DNA from: Nocardiopsis algeriensis
GTDB lineage: Bacteria; Actinomycetota; Actinomycetes; Streptosporangiales; Streptosporangiaceae
Length of the DNA: 64,000 nucleotides
Assembly: GCF_014203695.1 (NCBI RefSeq)
Contig: NZ_JACHJO010000009.1
Coordinates: 124,001-188,000, forward strand
Direction of reading: 5' to 3'
This document shows, one piece after another, positions 28,521 to 37,369 of the stretch (position 1 is the first letter of the stretch; each line of letters begins with the position of its first letter). Both the position numbers and the translations under genes were made by a program. The notes under the pieces were generated by a model. That model saw nothing but the letters and a program-made list of their open reading frames with translations. It was not told where the DNA came from and ran no database searches.

Positions 28521-30230
28521 TCACGGCACCTCCCCCGCCGGGACGGCCACGGCCGGCGGTGCGTCCCGCGGGCGGTCGCCGGCAGGGGCGAAGGTCCACG
28601 GGGCCCGGAAGCAGGAGATGCCGCCGACCGTGTCGAAGGCCCCCGCGAACTCCGGTGCGGACGCCATCGCCGCCAGGTCCTGGGCCGGGGCGGGACCGCT
28701 GCGGCCCTCGGGCGCGGTGCCGCGTCCGGCGCGGCGCAGCAGCCCGGCCGCGTCCGCCAGGGCGGTGCGGACGTGCATGCCGGTGCCCGTGCGGGCGCGG
28801 GCCAGCAGCGCCGCCAGCGCACCCTCCGCGGCGAGGAGTGCACCGAGCACGTCGGTGAGGGTGAGCAGGGACGGCGCGGGCTCCTCACCGGGCCCGGCCA
28901 GCAGGTCGGCCACCCCGCCGTGCGCCTGGACCAGGTAGTCGGTGGCCGTCGCACCGGGCCCGGGTGCGTCCCCGGCCCACCCGTCCGCGTGGACATGGAC
29001 CAGGCCGGGGGCGCATTCGGCGAGGTCCTTCGGTCCCAGCCCGAAGCGCCGGGCGCGCCCGGGCGGCCAGTTGTAGAGCAACACGTGGGCGGTGGCGGCC
29101 AGCTCTTGTGCGGTGCGGCGCCCCGCGGCGGTCCCGAGGTCGGCCTCGACCGCGTCCTTGCCCCGGTTCAGGGCCAGGAAGCGGGCGGAGCACTCCCCCA
29201 CCATCGGCGGCACCCCGCGCATCGGGTCGCCGCCGGGGGGTTCGATCCGCACCACCTCGGCGCCCAGCATGGCCAGCAGCAGGCCCGCCAGCGGGCCCTG
29301 GATCCGGCTGGTCGCCTCGACCACCCGCAGTCCGGACAGGGGCGCGGCCGCGCGGGGGGCGGGCAGCGGGTTCCCCCTGGCCCCGGTCGGGCGCAGCCGC
29401 CATCTCCAGGCGGAGGCGGAGGCCTCCGCGTCCGCCGCGGTACGCAGCAGGGCGATACTCACCCCGGCGCGGTGTGCGGCCGCGCGCACACCGGAGAGGT
29501 CCGCGGCGGCGGCAGCGGCGGCCAGCTCCGGCGGCAGCGGGCACACGGCGGTGGCGAAACGGCTCTGGAAGTGCGGCCAGCCGGCGGCGATGGCCGAGGG
29601 GGCGGCCCCCAGGTCGGTCCAGAAGGCCAGCCAGGCCTCCGCGTCCAGGGTCTCGATCTCGAAGCGCGTCCCGTCCGAGGCCCGGAAGGGCGGAGCGGCG
29701 CCGGGCTCCCCCCGCCGGGGCGGGTCCTGGCCCGGGGCGGTGGCCGCCGCGACGTGGGGGCCCGCCGCGAGCAGGGCGGCCTGGGCGGCCGAGACGGTCG
29801 CGTCCAGGGCGGGTCCGCCGCGGGCCAGGGCCAGCACGGACGCCGTCACGGCCTGCGCGGCGAGCACGCCCGCGCACACCGACGCGTAGTCCACACCCAG
29901 GAACCGGGGCCCGCCGCGGGACCGGCCGTGCAGGTGGGCGAGGCCGCAGGCGGCCTGCACGTCGTGCTCGCCCGCCATGGGCACCCCCACGGGACCGGCC
30001 CAGTCGAGGGCGCAGCCGGGCAGGGGTGTGCGGCGGAATCCGCCCGGGACCCGGACCAGGTCGATCTGCCCGGCCGGGGCACCGGGGGGTGCGGTGCCGG
30101 GGCGCCGGGAGACGGAGCATCCCAGCGCCCGCAGCCGGGTCTCCGCGATGTGCAGCGCGACCGAGTCGCCGACCGTGTGCGCGACCGCCCCGGCCAGCGG
30201 CAGGAGCGTCCGCGCGGGCCGTTCCGTCAC
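28521..30230 (-). CDS. CaiB/BaiF-type (class III) CoA-transferase with rearranged two-part architecture
   Basis: A 569-residue protein. The C-terminal part (about residues 297-500) has the class III N-terminal half: 'PLSGLRVVEATSRIQGPLAG', 'LGAEVVRIEPPGGD', 'FLALNRGKDAVEADL', and 'LTLTDVLGALLAAEG', in which Asp460 lines up with the catalytic Asp of the family. The N-terminal part (about 85-280) resembles the family's C-terminal half, with 'DYASVCAGVLAAQAVTASVL' and 'PFRASDGTRFEIETLD'. So the halves appear swapped or partly duplicated relative to the usual 400-residue enzyme. It would transfer CoA between acids. GTG 30230 overlaps the preceding ligase stop (GTGA). Confidence 0.8.
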   Translation of the reverse strand: MTERPARTLLPLAGAVAHTVGDSVALHIAETRLRALGCSVSRRPGTAPPGAPAGQIDLVRVPGGFRRTPLPGCALDWAGPVGVPMAGEHDVQAACGLAHLHGRSRGGPRFLGVDYASVCAGVLAAQAVTASVLALARGGPALDATVSAAQAALLAAGPHVAAATAPGQDPPRRGEPGAAPPFRASDGTRFEIETLDAEAWLAFWTDLGAAPSAIAAGWPHFQSRFATAVCPLPPELAAAAAAADLSGVRAAAHRAGVSIALLRTAADAEASASAWRWRLRPTGARGNPLPAPRAAAPLSGLRVVEATSRIQGPLAGLLLAMLGAEVVRIEPPGGDPMRGVPPMVGECSARFLALNRGKDAVEADLGTAAGRRTAQELAATAHVLLYNWPPGRARRFGLGPKDLAECAPGLVHVHADGWAGDAPGPGATATDYLVQAHGGVADLLAGPGEEPAPSLLTLTDVLGALLAAEGALAALLARARTGTGMHVRTALADAAGLLRRAGRGTAPEGRSGPAPAQDLAAMASAPEFAGAFDTVGGISCFRAPWTFAPAGDRPRDAPPAVAVPAGEVP

Positions 30231-31846
30231 GTCCACCTTCCCGTCCCGCAGCTGTCGGGGCGCAGGCCCAGGCGGTCGCGCAGCACGGCGCGCCGGACCT
30301 TGCCGGTGGCCGTGCACGGCACGCCGTCCCAGGTCGTCACCACGGGTTCGGCCAGCGGGGGCAGGTCGGCGACGGCCTTGCGCCAGGCATCGGCGTCGAG
30401 ATGTCCGTCCGCGGTGACCACGACCGGCACCGGAGGGCCTCCGGGAACGCTCAGGACGACGCACTCCAGCACTTGGGGAAGGCGGTCGTCCACGACGTCC
30501 TCCACCTCCAGGCAGCTTCCCTCGGGGAGGCTGTCCACCTCCCTGTCCACCAGGCGCACCGCACCGGTGCGGGAGATCGTCCCGAGGTCGCCGGTGTTCC
30601 ACCAGTCGCCCACCAGCTTGGACCGCCACCGCTCCTCCTCCCCGACATAGCCCAGGCACAGGGCGTCGGTGCGGCAGAACAGCAGGCCGGGCGTGCCGGG
30701 CGGGACCGGGCGCAGGGTCCGCGGGTCGACCGCGCGCAGGCGGGTGCGGGTGGGCACGGGGCGGCCCAGGTCGCGGGTGGTCGGGTGGCGTTCCCCGCTC
30801 CGGGCCAGGGCCCGCCGGGTGAGGAAGCGGAAGGTCAGCGGCCCGGTCTCGCTCTGCCCCCAGCCCTGCATCCACACCGGCGCCCTGCGGCCGGTGGCGT
30901 CGAGGAAGGTGCGCGCGGTCGTGGGGTGCAGGGCGTCGAAGGTGCTGATGTAGAGCCGGACCCGGCCGAAGGGGTGCCCGCGCTCCTGGGCCCTCGGGCG
31001 CCAGCGCACGTAGGTGGAGGGCTGGGCCTCCAGGGTGGTGGGGCGGTACCGGTGCAGCATCGGGCCGGCCTCGTCCCAGTCGGGGCCGGTGATCACCGAC
31101 AGCGCGGCCGGGGACAGCCACAGCACCCCGGCGCTCCAGGCGAGTGCGCGGCCGTGCGCGAAGGAGAACGCACCGGTCACCGTGTCGCTCGGGCGGCTGC
31201 CCAGCACGGGCCAGCGGTGCGACTCGAACCCCGCCAGGCGGCGCATGAGCGTGCGGGTGGAGTGCACGACCAGCTTGGGCACCCCGGTGGTGCCGGAGGT
31301 GTGCATGATCGCCAGCGGTGCGTCCAGGTGCGGGCGGCGGGGCGGCGGGGCGGCGGAGCCGCGCACGTCGTCCAGGCCGAGGAGGTCCGGCCCGTACACC
31401 CCGGGCGGGGAGTCGAGGACCAGGGTGCGTGCGGCGTGCGCGGACGGGCCGGCCCCCGATTCCCGGGCCGCCTCCAGCAGTGCCGTGTCGGTGACCAGCA
31501 GCGCCGGTTCCAGCCTCTTGAGCAGGGTCTCCAGCGCCTGCGGCTCCAGGTGCGCCGACAGTGACGCGGGCACCGCGCCCAGCCGCGCCGCGGCGCAGGA
31601 CAGCAGCACGTAGTCCCAGTGGTTGCGCTTGGCGATCGCGACGCGGTCGCCGGGTCGGACCCCGGCCGCGGCGAACCATCCCGCGGCCTCGGTGACCAGT
31701 TCGGCCGCACCGGGCACGTCGAGTTCCACGCCCCGGGAGGGGTCGATGTCCAGGGGCCTGCTCAGGTGCAGGGCGGTACCGCTGCCGCGCGAGGCCAGGT
31801 CGTCGAAGAGGGTCCCGAGGTGGATGGGTTTGGTGAACGGCATCAT
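30227..31846 (-). CDS. AMP-dependent acyl-CoA synthetase/ligase
   Basis: The 539-residue ANL-superfamily enzyme has the P-loop 'AIMHTSGTTGVPKLV', 'WMQGWGQSETGPL', 'WWNTGDLGTISRTG' and the C-terminal catalytic Lys in 'CTATGKVRR'. It adenylates a carboxylic acid and probably forms the CoA thioester used by the adjacent CoA-transferase; the acid is unknown. It shares only the superfamily core with the other ligase in the cluster. The start is the first of two adjacent ATGs, overlapping the FAD gene stop by four bases. Confidence 0.9.
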   Translation of the reverse strand: MMPFTKPIHLGTLFDDLASRGSGTALHLSRPLDIDPSRGVELDVPGAAELVTEAAGWFAAAGVRPGDRVAIAKRNHWDYVLLSCAAARLGAVPASLSAHLEPQALETLLKRLEPALLVTDTALLEAARESGAGPSAHAARTLVLDSPPGVYGPDLLGLDDVRGSAAPPPRRPHLDAPLAIMHTSGTTGVPKLVVHSTRTLMRRLAGFESHRWPVLGSRPSDTVTGAFSFAHGRALAWSAGVLWLSPAALSVITGPDWDEAGPMLHRYRPTTLEAQPSTYVRWRPRAQERGHPFGRVRLYISTFDALHPTTARTFLDATGRRAPVWMQGWGQSETGPLTFRFLTRRALARSGERHPTTRDLGRPVPTRTRLRAVDPRTLRPVPPGTPGLLFCRTDALCLGYVGEEERWRSKLVGDWWNTGDLGTISRTGAVRLVDREVDSLPEGSCLEVEDVVDDRLPQVLECVVLSVPGGPPVPVVVTADGHLDADAWRKAVADLPPLAEPVVTTWDGVPCTATGKVRRAVLRDRLGLRPDSCGTGRWT

Positions 31847-33201
31847 CGTTCCTCACTGGAGATCGGGGCGCGGTCGGCCGCCGGGGCGAGGAAGGCCAGC
31901 ACCCGTTCGGCGGCCCTCGCCGCGGAGGAGACGGCGCCTTCGCTGCACGGGCGCAGCGCGAGCCAGTCCCCGGCGTAGTCCACGGCCGAGGGCCCGCGGG
32001 CGGCGAAGGCGGCGCGCAGCCGCAGGGCCCGCGGTGTGGCGGCGGGCAGACCGTGGCGGAAGCGGTGCACGAGGGAGGCCTCGACTCGGTCGGACACCCC
32101 CGGGAGGAGGTGCTCCGCCCGCAGGGTGAGCCGGTACACCGCCTCCTCGTCGGAGGCGTCGAGGAGTTCGGCCGCGCCCCGGGGCGAGGCGATCAGGGAG
32201 ATCAGGCCCCGCCCCTGCGGGGCGCGACCGGGGTGCTTGTTGTGGTCGACGGTGACCACGTTGAGCAGCGGGTCCTCCGCGGCGGGCACCAGGACGGCGA
32301 AGCCCCCGCACGCGCCGACCGGTTCCAGGGGGCGGTCCAGCACGAGGGAGACGCGGAGCATGGGGGCGTACTCGCACGCCTCCAGGTAGGCGCGCTCGGT
32401 CTCGGGGGCGGAGGGGTGCAGCCGCGCCGCGACCGGTGCGGGGACCGCCAGCACGGCCGCCCTCGCGGAGATCGCGCCGGCCGGGGAGTCCAGCCGGACC
32501 CCGCCGGGGACCGCGGCCACACCCGTCACGGGATGGCCGGTGGCCACGTCGAGCCGGTCGGCCAGGGCCCGTGCGAGGGTGTCCATGCCGTCGCGGTAGG
32601 TGCACCAGTGGGCGGTGCTCCCGGCGGAGACCAGGTGGGCGGCGAAGGGGGCGGCGGCCGTCCGCTCGGGGACCCAGCCGAAGAACCCCGCGGCCAGCGG
32701 CCCCAGCAGCCGGTCGCGCAGCTCCGGGTGGCAGGAGCGCAGCAGGTCGGCGAGGGTGCTCTCGCCCAGCGGGGAGCGCTCGGGGTGTTCGGGGTCCGGC
32801 CGGGCCGCGGCCAGCCGGACCTGGAGGCGCAGCAGGTCCGCCCTGGCGCGCGGGGACAGGCCCGCGCCGGTGAGCAGGCCCAGGGGGCGGCCCGCGTGCG
32901 GCCGGGCCCGGCCGCCGCGCCACACCGACAGGGCGCCGCGGACCCGGGTCACCGCGCCCCCGTCCGCCAGTCCGAGCTCCCGGATCAGCCGCCAGGTGGC
33001 CGGATAGGCGCCGGCCGGGGGCATCATCTCCGCGCCGGTGTCGATGAGGCAGCCGTGCTCGCGCAGGGTGCGCATCCGGCCTCCCACCGCGTCGGCGGCC
33101 TCCAGGACCTGTACCGAGCGTCCCGCCCGGGCCAGGGCGTGGGCCGCGGCCAGCCCTGCGGGGCCCGCGCCGACCACGGCGACGTCGAGTTCCGAACTCA
33201 T
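31843..33201 (-). CDS. FAD-dependent oxidoreductase of the protoporphyrinogen oxidase/amine oxidase group
   Basis: A 452-residue flavoenzyme with 'VAVVGAGPAGLAAAHALARA' at residue 6, 'EAADAVGGRMRTLREHG', a substrate domain in the middle, and a C-terminal 'YAGDWLALRPCSEGAVSSAA' FAD motif. The pattern resembles protoporphyrinogen oxidase-like and desaturase-like enzymes, which act on hydrophobic or cyclic substrates. Within the cluster it might desaturate or aromatise an intermediate (inference). It overlaps both neighbours by ATGA, indicating tight coupling with the UbiA and ligase genes. Confidence 0.88.
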   Translation of the reverse strand: MSSELDVAVVGAGPAGLAAAHALARAGRSVQVLEAADAVGGRMRTLREHGCLIDTGAEMMPPAGAYPATWRLIRELGLADGGAVTRVRGALSVWRGGRARPHAGRPLGLLTGAGLSPRARADLLRLQVRLAAARPDPEHPERSPLGESTLADLLRSCHPELRDRLLGPLAAGFFGWVPERTAAAPFAAHLVSAGSTAHWCTYRDGMDTLARALADRLDVATGHPVTGVAAVPGGVRLDSPAGAISARAAVLAVPAPVAARLHPSAPETERAYLEACEYAPMLRVSLVLDRPLEPVGACGGFAVLVPAAEDPLLNVVTVDHNKHPGRAPQGRGLISLIASPRGAAELLDASDEEAVYRLTLRAEHLLPGVSDRVEASLVHRFRHGLPAATPRALRLRAAFAARGPSAVDYAGDWLALRPCSEGAVSSAARAAERVLAFLAPAADRAPISSEER

Positions 33202-34247
33202 CCCCCGGCCCCCAGGAGCACCGGCGCGAGGAGGTTCGCGGCAATGAGCAGGACCACGGTGACGCGGTGGGTGTGGATGGCCATGCGGCGGGCGCGCAGG
33301 ATGTCGCCGCGTACGAAGCCGATCACCAGCTGCGCCACCCGCATCGCGAAGACCGGGACGAGCACGGCGGGGAACCACCAGGGGGAGAGGCCGATCAGGG
33401 CGGAACCGCTGATGAGCAGGCTCTCGGCCGCGGTCACCGCGACGATGAAGGCGGCGTTGAGGCGGGGGGAGACCAGTGCGGCGACGGTGATCCGCCCGGC
33501 GGCGCGGTCGCCGGCGGCGTCGTTGGTGTTGGAGTACAGGCCGAACAGCATCGGCCCGAACCCGAACAGCAGTGCCTGGACCACGACGAAGCCGTCGACC
33601 TCTCCGGTGAGGAGCGCGTAGGGCACCAGGACCCAGCCCACGCCCAGTCCGATGAGGAAGACCTCCTGGAAGCCCCGGTAGCTGATCTTGAGGCCCCAGG
33701 AGTACTGGATCGACGCGACCACGCACAGGGCGGCCAGGGCGACGGCCCACGCGGGCCGGTGCGGTGCGGCCAGCACGACGAGCGTCCACAGCACCGCGCT
33801 CAGCCCGGTCGCCGCCCAGGCGAAGCGCAGCGCCTGGGGTTCGGTGAGCGTGCCGGCGACGAGGGGTTTGCGGGCCAGGCGGCGGCGGGCCGCGTCCGAC
33901 CCGTAGTTGGCCGCGTCGCTGCCGTCCCGGTGGCCGGTGACGTCGTCGAGGGCGACCATCGCGGCCACCACGGCCACCTCGGCGAGCAGGACGAGCAGGA
34001 GCAGTCCCAGCGTGGAGGGCTCCCAGCGCAGAGCGGGCGCCAGCATGGCCAGGACCAGGGGCAGGCCGATGTAGTAGTCGACGATGTCGAGCTTGGCCAG
34101 ACGGGCGTAGGCGGCCAGGCGGCCGCGTACGGGCACCGTGCCCGCGGAGGGGGGCGGTGTGGAGGCCGGCAGGACACAGGCCCCGGGGTCGGAGGCGGAC
34201 GGAGGAGAGGCAGGTGCGGCGGGGGGCGAGACCCTCTGTTCGGTCAT
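33198..34247 (-). CDS. UbiA-family prenyltransferase
   Basis: The 349-residue integral membrane protein has a Pro/Ala-rich N-terminal 40 residues and then about eight or nine transmembrane helices. The two Asp-rich, Mg-diphosphate-binding motifs of the UbiA superfamily are present as 'DDVTGHRDGSD' (about 101-111) and 'NDAAGDRAAGR' (about 242-252). Such enzymes transfer a prenyl or related polyprenyl-phosphate-borne group to aromatic or sugar acceptors in the membrane. Donor and acceptor here are unknown. ATG 34247 is preceded by GAGGAGG and overlaps the DegT gene by four bases. Confidence 0.9.
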   Translation of the reverse strand: MTEQRVSPPAAPASPPSASDPGACVLPASTPPPSAGTVPVRGRLAAYARLAKLDIVDYYIGLPLVLAMLAPALRWEPSTLGLLLLVLLAEVAVVAAMVALDDVTGHRDGSDAANYGSDAARRRLARKPLVAGTLTEPQALRFAWAATGLSAVLWTLVVLAAPHRPAWAVALAALCVVASIQYSWGLKISYRGFQEVFLIGLGVGWVLVPYALLTGEVDGFVVVQALLFGFGPMLFGLYSNTNDAAGDRAAGRITVAALVSPRLNAAFIVAVTAAESLLISGSALIGLSPWWFPAVLVPVFAMRVAQLVIGFVRGDILRARRMAIHTHRVTVVLLIAANLLAPVLLGAGG

Positions 34248-35386
34248 GGGTTCCTCCTCGCGAAGGCGTACACGGTGTCGGCGATGTGCTCCACCTGGCT
34301 GTCGCCCAGGTGCGGGTACAGCGGGAGCGAGATGTTGCGCCGCGCCGCCGACTCCGCGTTCGGCCAGCGCGCACCGGGCGGGGCGCACGGCGCGAAGGCG
34401 GGCTGCGCGGGCAGCGTCCGCGGGTAGTACACGTGGGTGTCGATCCCGTTCTCGGCCAGGTGGGCCCGGAGCTCGTCGCGCCGCTCGGCCAGGAGCGTGT
34501 AGACGTAGTGGCAGCGCCCGTCCCCGCCCGTGGGCGGCGCGACGATCCCGTCCTCGGCCAGCGGCGCGAGGCGGGCCGAGTAGTACGCGGAGATCTCGGC
34601 CCGGCGCGCCAGACGCTCCTCCAGCCCGTCCAGCCGGTGCAGCTGGAAGGTCGCCATCACCTCGTCGAAGCGGCTGTTGTGGCCGACGCGGTGGTGGACG
34701 AAGCGCCGCGTGCCGTCCTGGCCGTGGTTGCGCAGCATCCGCACCTGCCGGGCGAGCTCGGCGTCGCCGGTGACCACCATGCCGCCCTCGCCGGGCATGC
34801 CGAAGGTCTTGACCTGGACGAACGAGTAGACGCCGGCGTCGCCCCAGAGTCCTGCGGGCCGCCCGGCCAGCGTGCCTCCCTGGGCGAGGGCGGAGTCCTC
34901 GACCAGGCGCAGCGCGTAGCGGTCGGCCAGGGCCCGGAAGCGGGGCATGTCGGCCATCATCGAGAAGATGTGCGCGGGCATGAGCGCCCGCGTACGTGCT
35001 CCGACCGCGTCCTCGGCGGCGTCCGGGTCCAGGGTCAGGGTGTGCGGGTCGATGTCGGCGAAGACGGGGCGCGCACCGCAGGCGATGACGGTGGAGGCCA
35101 GTGGGGCGCATCCGAAGGCGGGCACCACCACCTCGTCGCCGGGGCCGATCCCCATCGCCGACAGGACGAGGGTGAGCGCCGAGGTCCCGCTGGAGCAAGC
35201 GACGGCGTCGGCCGCGCCGAGCCGGTCGCGCAGGGCGCGCTCCAGCTGGGCGGTGCGCTCGCCCAGGATGAACTTCTGCGCCGCCCCGGTCCCGATCTCG
35301 TGGACGGCCTCCAGCAGGGCGCCGCGGTCTGCCCCGAACAGGTCCGGGGCGAAGAACGGGACGGTGTGTCCGGCCGCCGTGCTCAT
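34244..35386 (-). CDS. DegT/DnrJ/EryC1 family PLP aminotransferase (1)
   Basis: The 380-residue aminotransferase has the PLP lysine in 'YSFVQVKTFGMPGEGG' (Lys193), the cofactor Asp in 'RLVEDSALAQGG' (Asp164) and 'CSSGTSALTLVL' near residue 65. This family aminates keto groups on NDP-sugars or keto-cyclitols, or acts as dehydratase when Lys is His; here Lys is kept. The motif after the Lys is slightly unusual ('VKTFGMPGEGG' rather than 'NATKxFxTxEGG'). It is paired with a second DegT protein, suggesting a diamino product or two successive transaminations. Confidence 0.9.
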   Translation of the reverse strand: MSTAAGHTVPFFAPDLFGADRGALLEAVHEIGTGAAQKFILGERTAQLERALRDRLGAADAVACSSGTSALTLVLSAMGIGPGDEVVVPAFGCAPLASTVIACGARPVFADIDPHTLTLDPDAAEDAVGARTRALMPAHIFSMMADMPRFRALADRYALRLVEDSALAQGGTLAGRPAGLWGDAGVYSFVQVKTFGMPGEGGMVVTGDAELARQVRMLRNHGQDGTRRFVHHRVGHNSRFDEVMATFQLHRLDGLEERLARRAEISAYYSARLAPLAEDGIVAPPTGGDGRCHYVYTLLAERRDELRAHLAENGIDTHVYYPRTLPAQPAFAPCAPPGARWPNAESAARRNISLPLYPHLGDSQVEHIADTVYAFARRNP

Positions 35387-36588
35387 GCGCGCCTCCTGAC
35401 GCAGAAGTCCTCGATCTCGTCGCAGACCCGGTCGACCTGCGCGTCGGTCAGGTCGGGGTGGAGCGGGAGGGCGACCGCTGCCTCGCAGGCGCGTTCGGCG
35501 CGCGGGAAGGCTCCCCGCGCGTACCCCAGGTGCGCGAAGCACGGCTGGAGGTGCAGCGGGAGCGGGTAGTAGACCTCGGTCCCGATCCCGGCCCCGGCCA
35601 GGTGGGCGACCAGGGCGTCGCGTTCCTCGACCTCGACCAGGTGGACGTAGACGACCCGGTTGCCGCCGGGGTGCACGGGGGCTCCGGAGGGGACGGCCCG
35701 CACACCGGGCAGGTCCCGCAGGCGGGAGTCGTAGCGGGCCGACAGCTGTGCCCGGCGGGCGATGGCGTCCTCCAGGCGGGAGAGCTTGGCCAGCAGCACG
35801 GCTGCCTGGATGTCGTCCATCTTGCTGTTGCATCCGGGCAGGACCGTGGGGTTGGCGATGCCGGGGAAGTCGTCGAGGGTCTGCCCGGAGCGGCCGTGGT
35901 GGCGCAGCGCGCGCGCCGTCTCGGCGACGGCGTCGTCGTCGGTCAGCAGGGCGCCCGCGTCGCCGATCGCGCCGAGCGTCTTGGCGGGGAAGAACGACAG
36001 CACTCCCCCGGTTCCGAGCAGACCGGCGTGCACTCCGCGCAGCCGCATGCCGATCGCCTCGGCGCTGTCCTCCAGCACCGTCAGGCCGCGGCGCCGGGCG
36101 ACCTCGTGCACGCCGTCCATGTCGGCCAGGCGGTCGAAGAGGTGCACGGGCATGACCATGCGGGTCCGGGGCGTGACGGCCGCGTCCACCGAGGCCGGGT
36201 CGATGCCGTACCCCTGCTCCTCGATGTCGGCGAAGACGGGAACGCCGCCGGCGAGCACCACCGCGCCGGCGGTGGCGATGAAGCTGTAGGCGGGAACGAC
36301 CACCTCGTCCCCGGGCCGCAGTCCGGCGGCCCGCAGCAGCAGAACCAGCGCGTCGGTTCCGGAATTGACGCCGACGACGTGCCCGGCTCCGGTCCAGCGA
36401 GCCAATTCGCGTTCGAACTCGGCGACCATGGAACCGTGGGAGAACTTCCCCCTGTCCATGACCCGCAGGCAGTTCTCACGAATGTCGGGCCACAGTTCTC
36501 GAAATGTCTTCGACTGTTCGAAGAAAGGGAGGGGGGAGTGCGTTCTTCCGACGGGGGGGTCTTCGGGGAGAGAAAGTGTTTTCTTCAC
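35383..36588 (-). CDS. DegT/DnrJ/EryC1 family PLP aminotransferase (2)
   Basis: The 401-residue aminotransferase has Lys203 in 'LSFFPAKTLGAIGDAG', Asp174 in 'EDSAEAIG' and 'GVNSGTDALVLLLRAAG'. These are the standard motifs of sugar aminotransferases making 3- or 4-amino sugars and of some cyclitol aminotransferases. The GTG start at 36588 has AGGA close upstream. It is the first gene of the lower operon, behind the EF-hand gene's terminator, and overlaps DegT-1 by ATGA. Confidence 0.92.
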   Translation of the reverse strand: MKKTLSLPEDPPVGRTHSPLPFFEQSKTFRELWPDIRENCLRVMDRGKFSHGSMVAEFERELARWTGAGHVVGVNSGTDALVLLLRAAGLRPGDEVVVPAYSFIATAGAVVLAGGVPVFADIEEQGYGIDPASVDAAVTPRTRMVMPVHLFDRLADMDGVHEVARRRGLTVLEDSAEAIGMRLRGVHAGLLGTGGVLSFFPAKTLGAIGDAGALLTDDDAVAETARALRHHGRSGQTLDDFPGIANPTVLPGCNSKMDDIQAAVLLAKLSRLEDAIARRAQLSARYDSRLRDLPGVRAVPSGAPVHPGGNRVVYVHLVEVEERDALVAHLAGAGIGTEVYYPLPLHLQPCFAHLGYARGAFPRAERACEAAVALPLHPDLTDAQVDRVCDEIEDFCVRRRA

Positions 36589-36615
36589 GTTCCTGTATTT
36601 CTGCGGCGCAGGGGG

Positions 36616-36654
36616 CCGGTTCCGGCCGCGGCGGGCCGCCGCGACCGGAACCGG
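36616..36654 (-). terminator. Terminator between the EF-hand gene and the aminotransferase operon
   Basis: A 39-base hairpin: CCGGTTCCGG pairs with CCGGAACCGG and CGCGGCG with CGCCGCG, with one mismatch and a 3-base loop. It lies 20 bases past the EF-hand gene stop. No U-tract follows, so it could instead act as a pause or processing site. Confidence 0.6.
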
Positions 36655-36674
36655 AACGGGGGGCGGAAACGGGC

Positions 36675-37202
36675 TCAGGCGCCGAGCAGGGGGATGTCGT
36701 TCCTGCCGAGGTGGTAGTCGCGGACCGCCGCGACCAGCTCACTGGTGGAGAGCCGGCCGCTGCCGTCGGTGTCCAGCGCACTGAAGGCCTGTGCGGCGCT
36801 GTCGGCGTCGACACCGACGGCCTCGAACCACTTCCCCATCTCCGTGGCGTCGACCTCGCCGTCCCCGTCGGTGTCGAGCACGGTGACGATCGCCTGGATG
36901 GTCGGCTGCACGAACTCGGCGAAGCCGACGTCGCCCCGGCCGATGATCTCCCTCTCGGCGACCTCGAGGAACTTCTCCCTGCTGATCTCCTGGGTGCCGG
37001 CCGCCTGGGCCAACAGGTCGAACATGCCCAGGTAGGCGTCCTTCAGGGCGGCGCTGTCGGCGCTGCCCGCGGCTCCGAGGCGATCGATGATCCCGTTCGC
37101 CTCCTTCTCGAAGTCCGAGCGCTCGATCACGCCGTTGCCGTTGGAGTCCCAGAAGCTGAATCGCTTCTCCAGGCGGTTGGCGGGCTTGGTCGCAGTCGTC
37201 AT
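36675..37202 (-). CDS. Calerythrin-like EF-hand calcium-binding protein
   Basis: The 175-residue acidic protein has three canonical calcium loops, at about residues 19-30 (DSNGNGVIERSD), 110-121 (DTDGDGEVDATE) and 144-155 (DTDGSGRLSTSE), plus a degenerate fourth around residue 75. Length, loop spacing and the end 'VRDYHLGRNDIPLLG' closely match calerythrin of Saccharopolyspora and its actinomycete relatives, cytosolic calcium buffers or sensors. It sits inside the biosynthetic cluster but has its own upstream AT-rich region and downstream hairpin, so it may be a passenger. Confidence 0.92.
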   Translation of the reverse strand: MTTATKPANRLEKRFSFWDSNGNGVIERSDFEKEANGIIDRLGAAGSADSAALKDAYLGMFDLLAQAAGTQEISREKFLEVAEREIIGRGDVGFAEFVQPTIQAIVTVLDTDGDGEVDATEMGKWFEAVGVDADSAAQAFSALDTDGSGRLSTSELVAAVRDYHLGRNDIPLLGA

Positions 37203-37369
37203 CTACTTTTCCTCTCGGTCAACAAAAAACACGCTGACAACACTTCTCATCTACGCGAAAAACAATTGTCCGACCCGACCGGGCCAAACTTTTTTCCGCG
37301 CCCTCATGGTACCTCTTTAGCACTCCACCGAAAGGTTTTCCCGAGAATTTCTTCGGCATTTTTGATCCC

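Noticed and set aside
26024-31564. Long plus-strand ORFs opposite the ligase, CoA-transferase and second ligase genes
   Set aside because: Low-complexity Arg/Pro/Gly-rich translations; the minus-strand genes have complete catalytic motifs and coupled starts.
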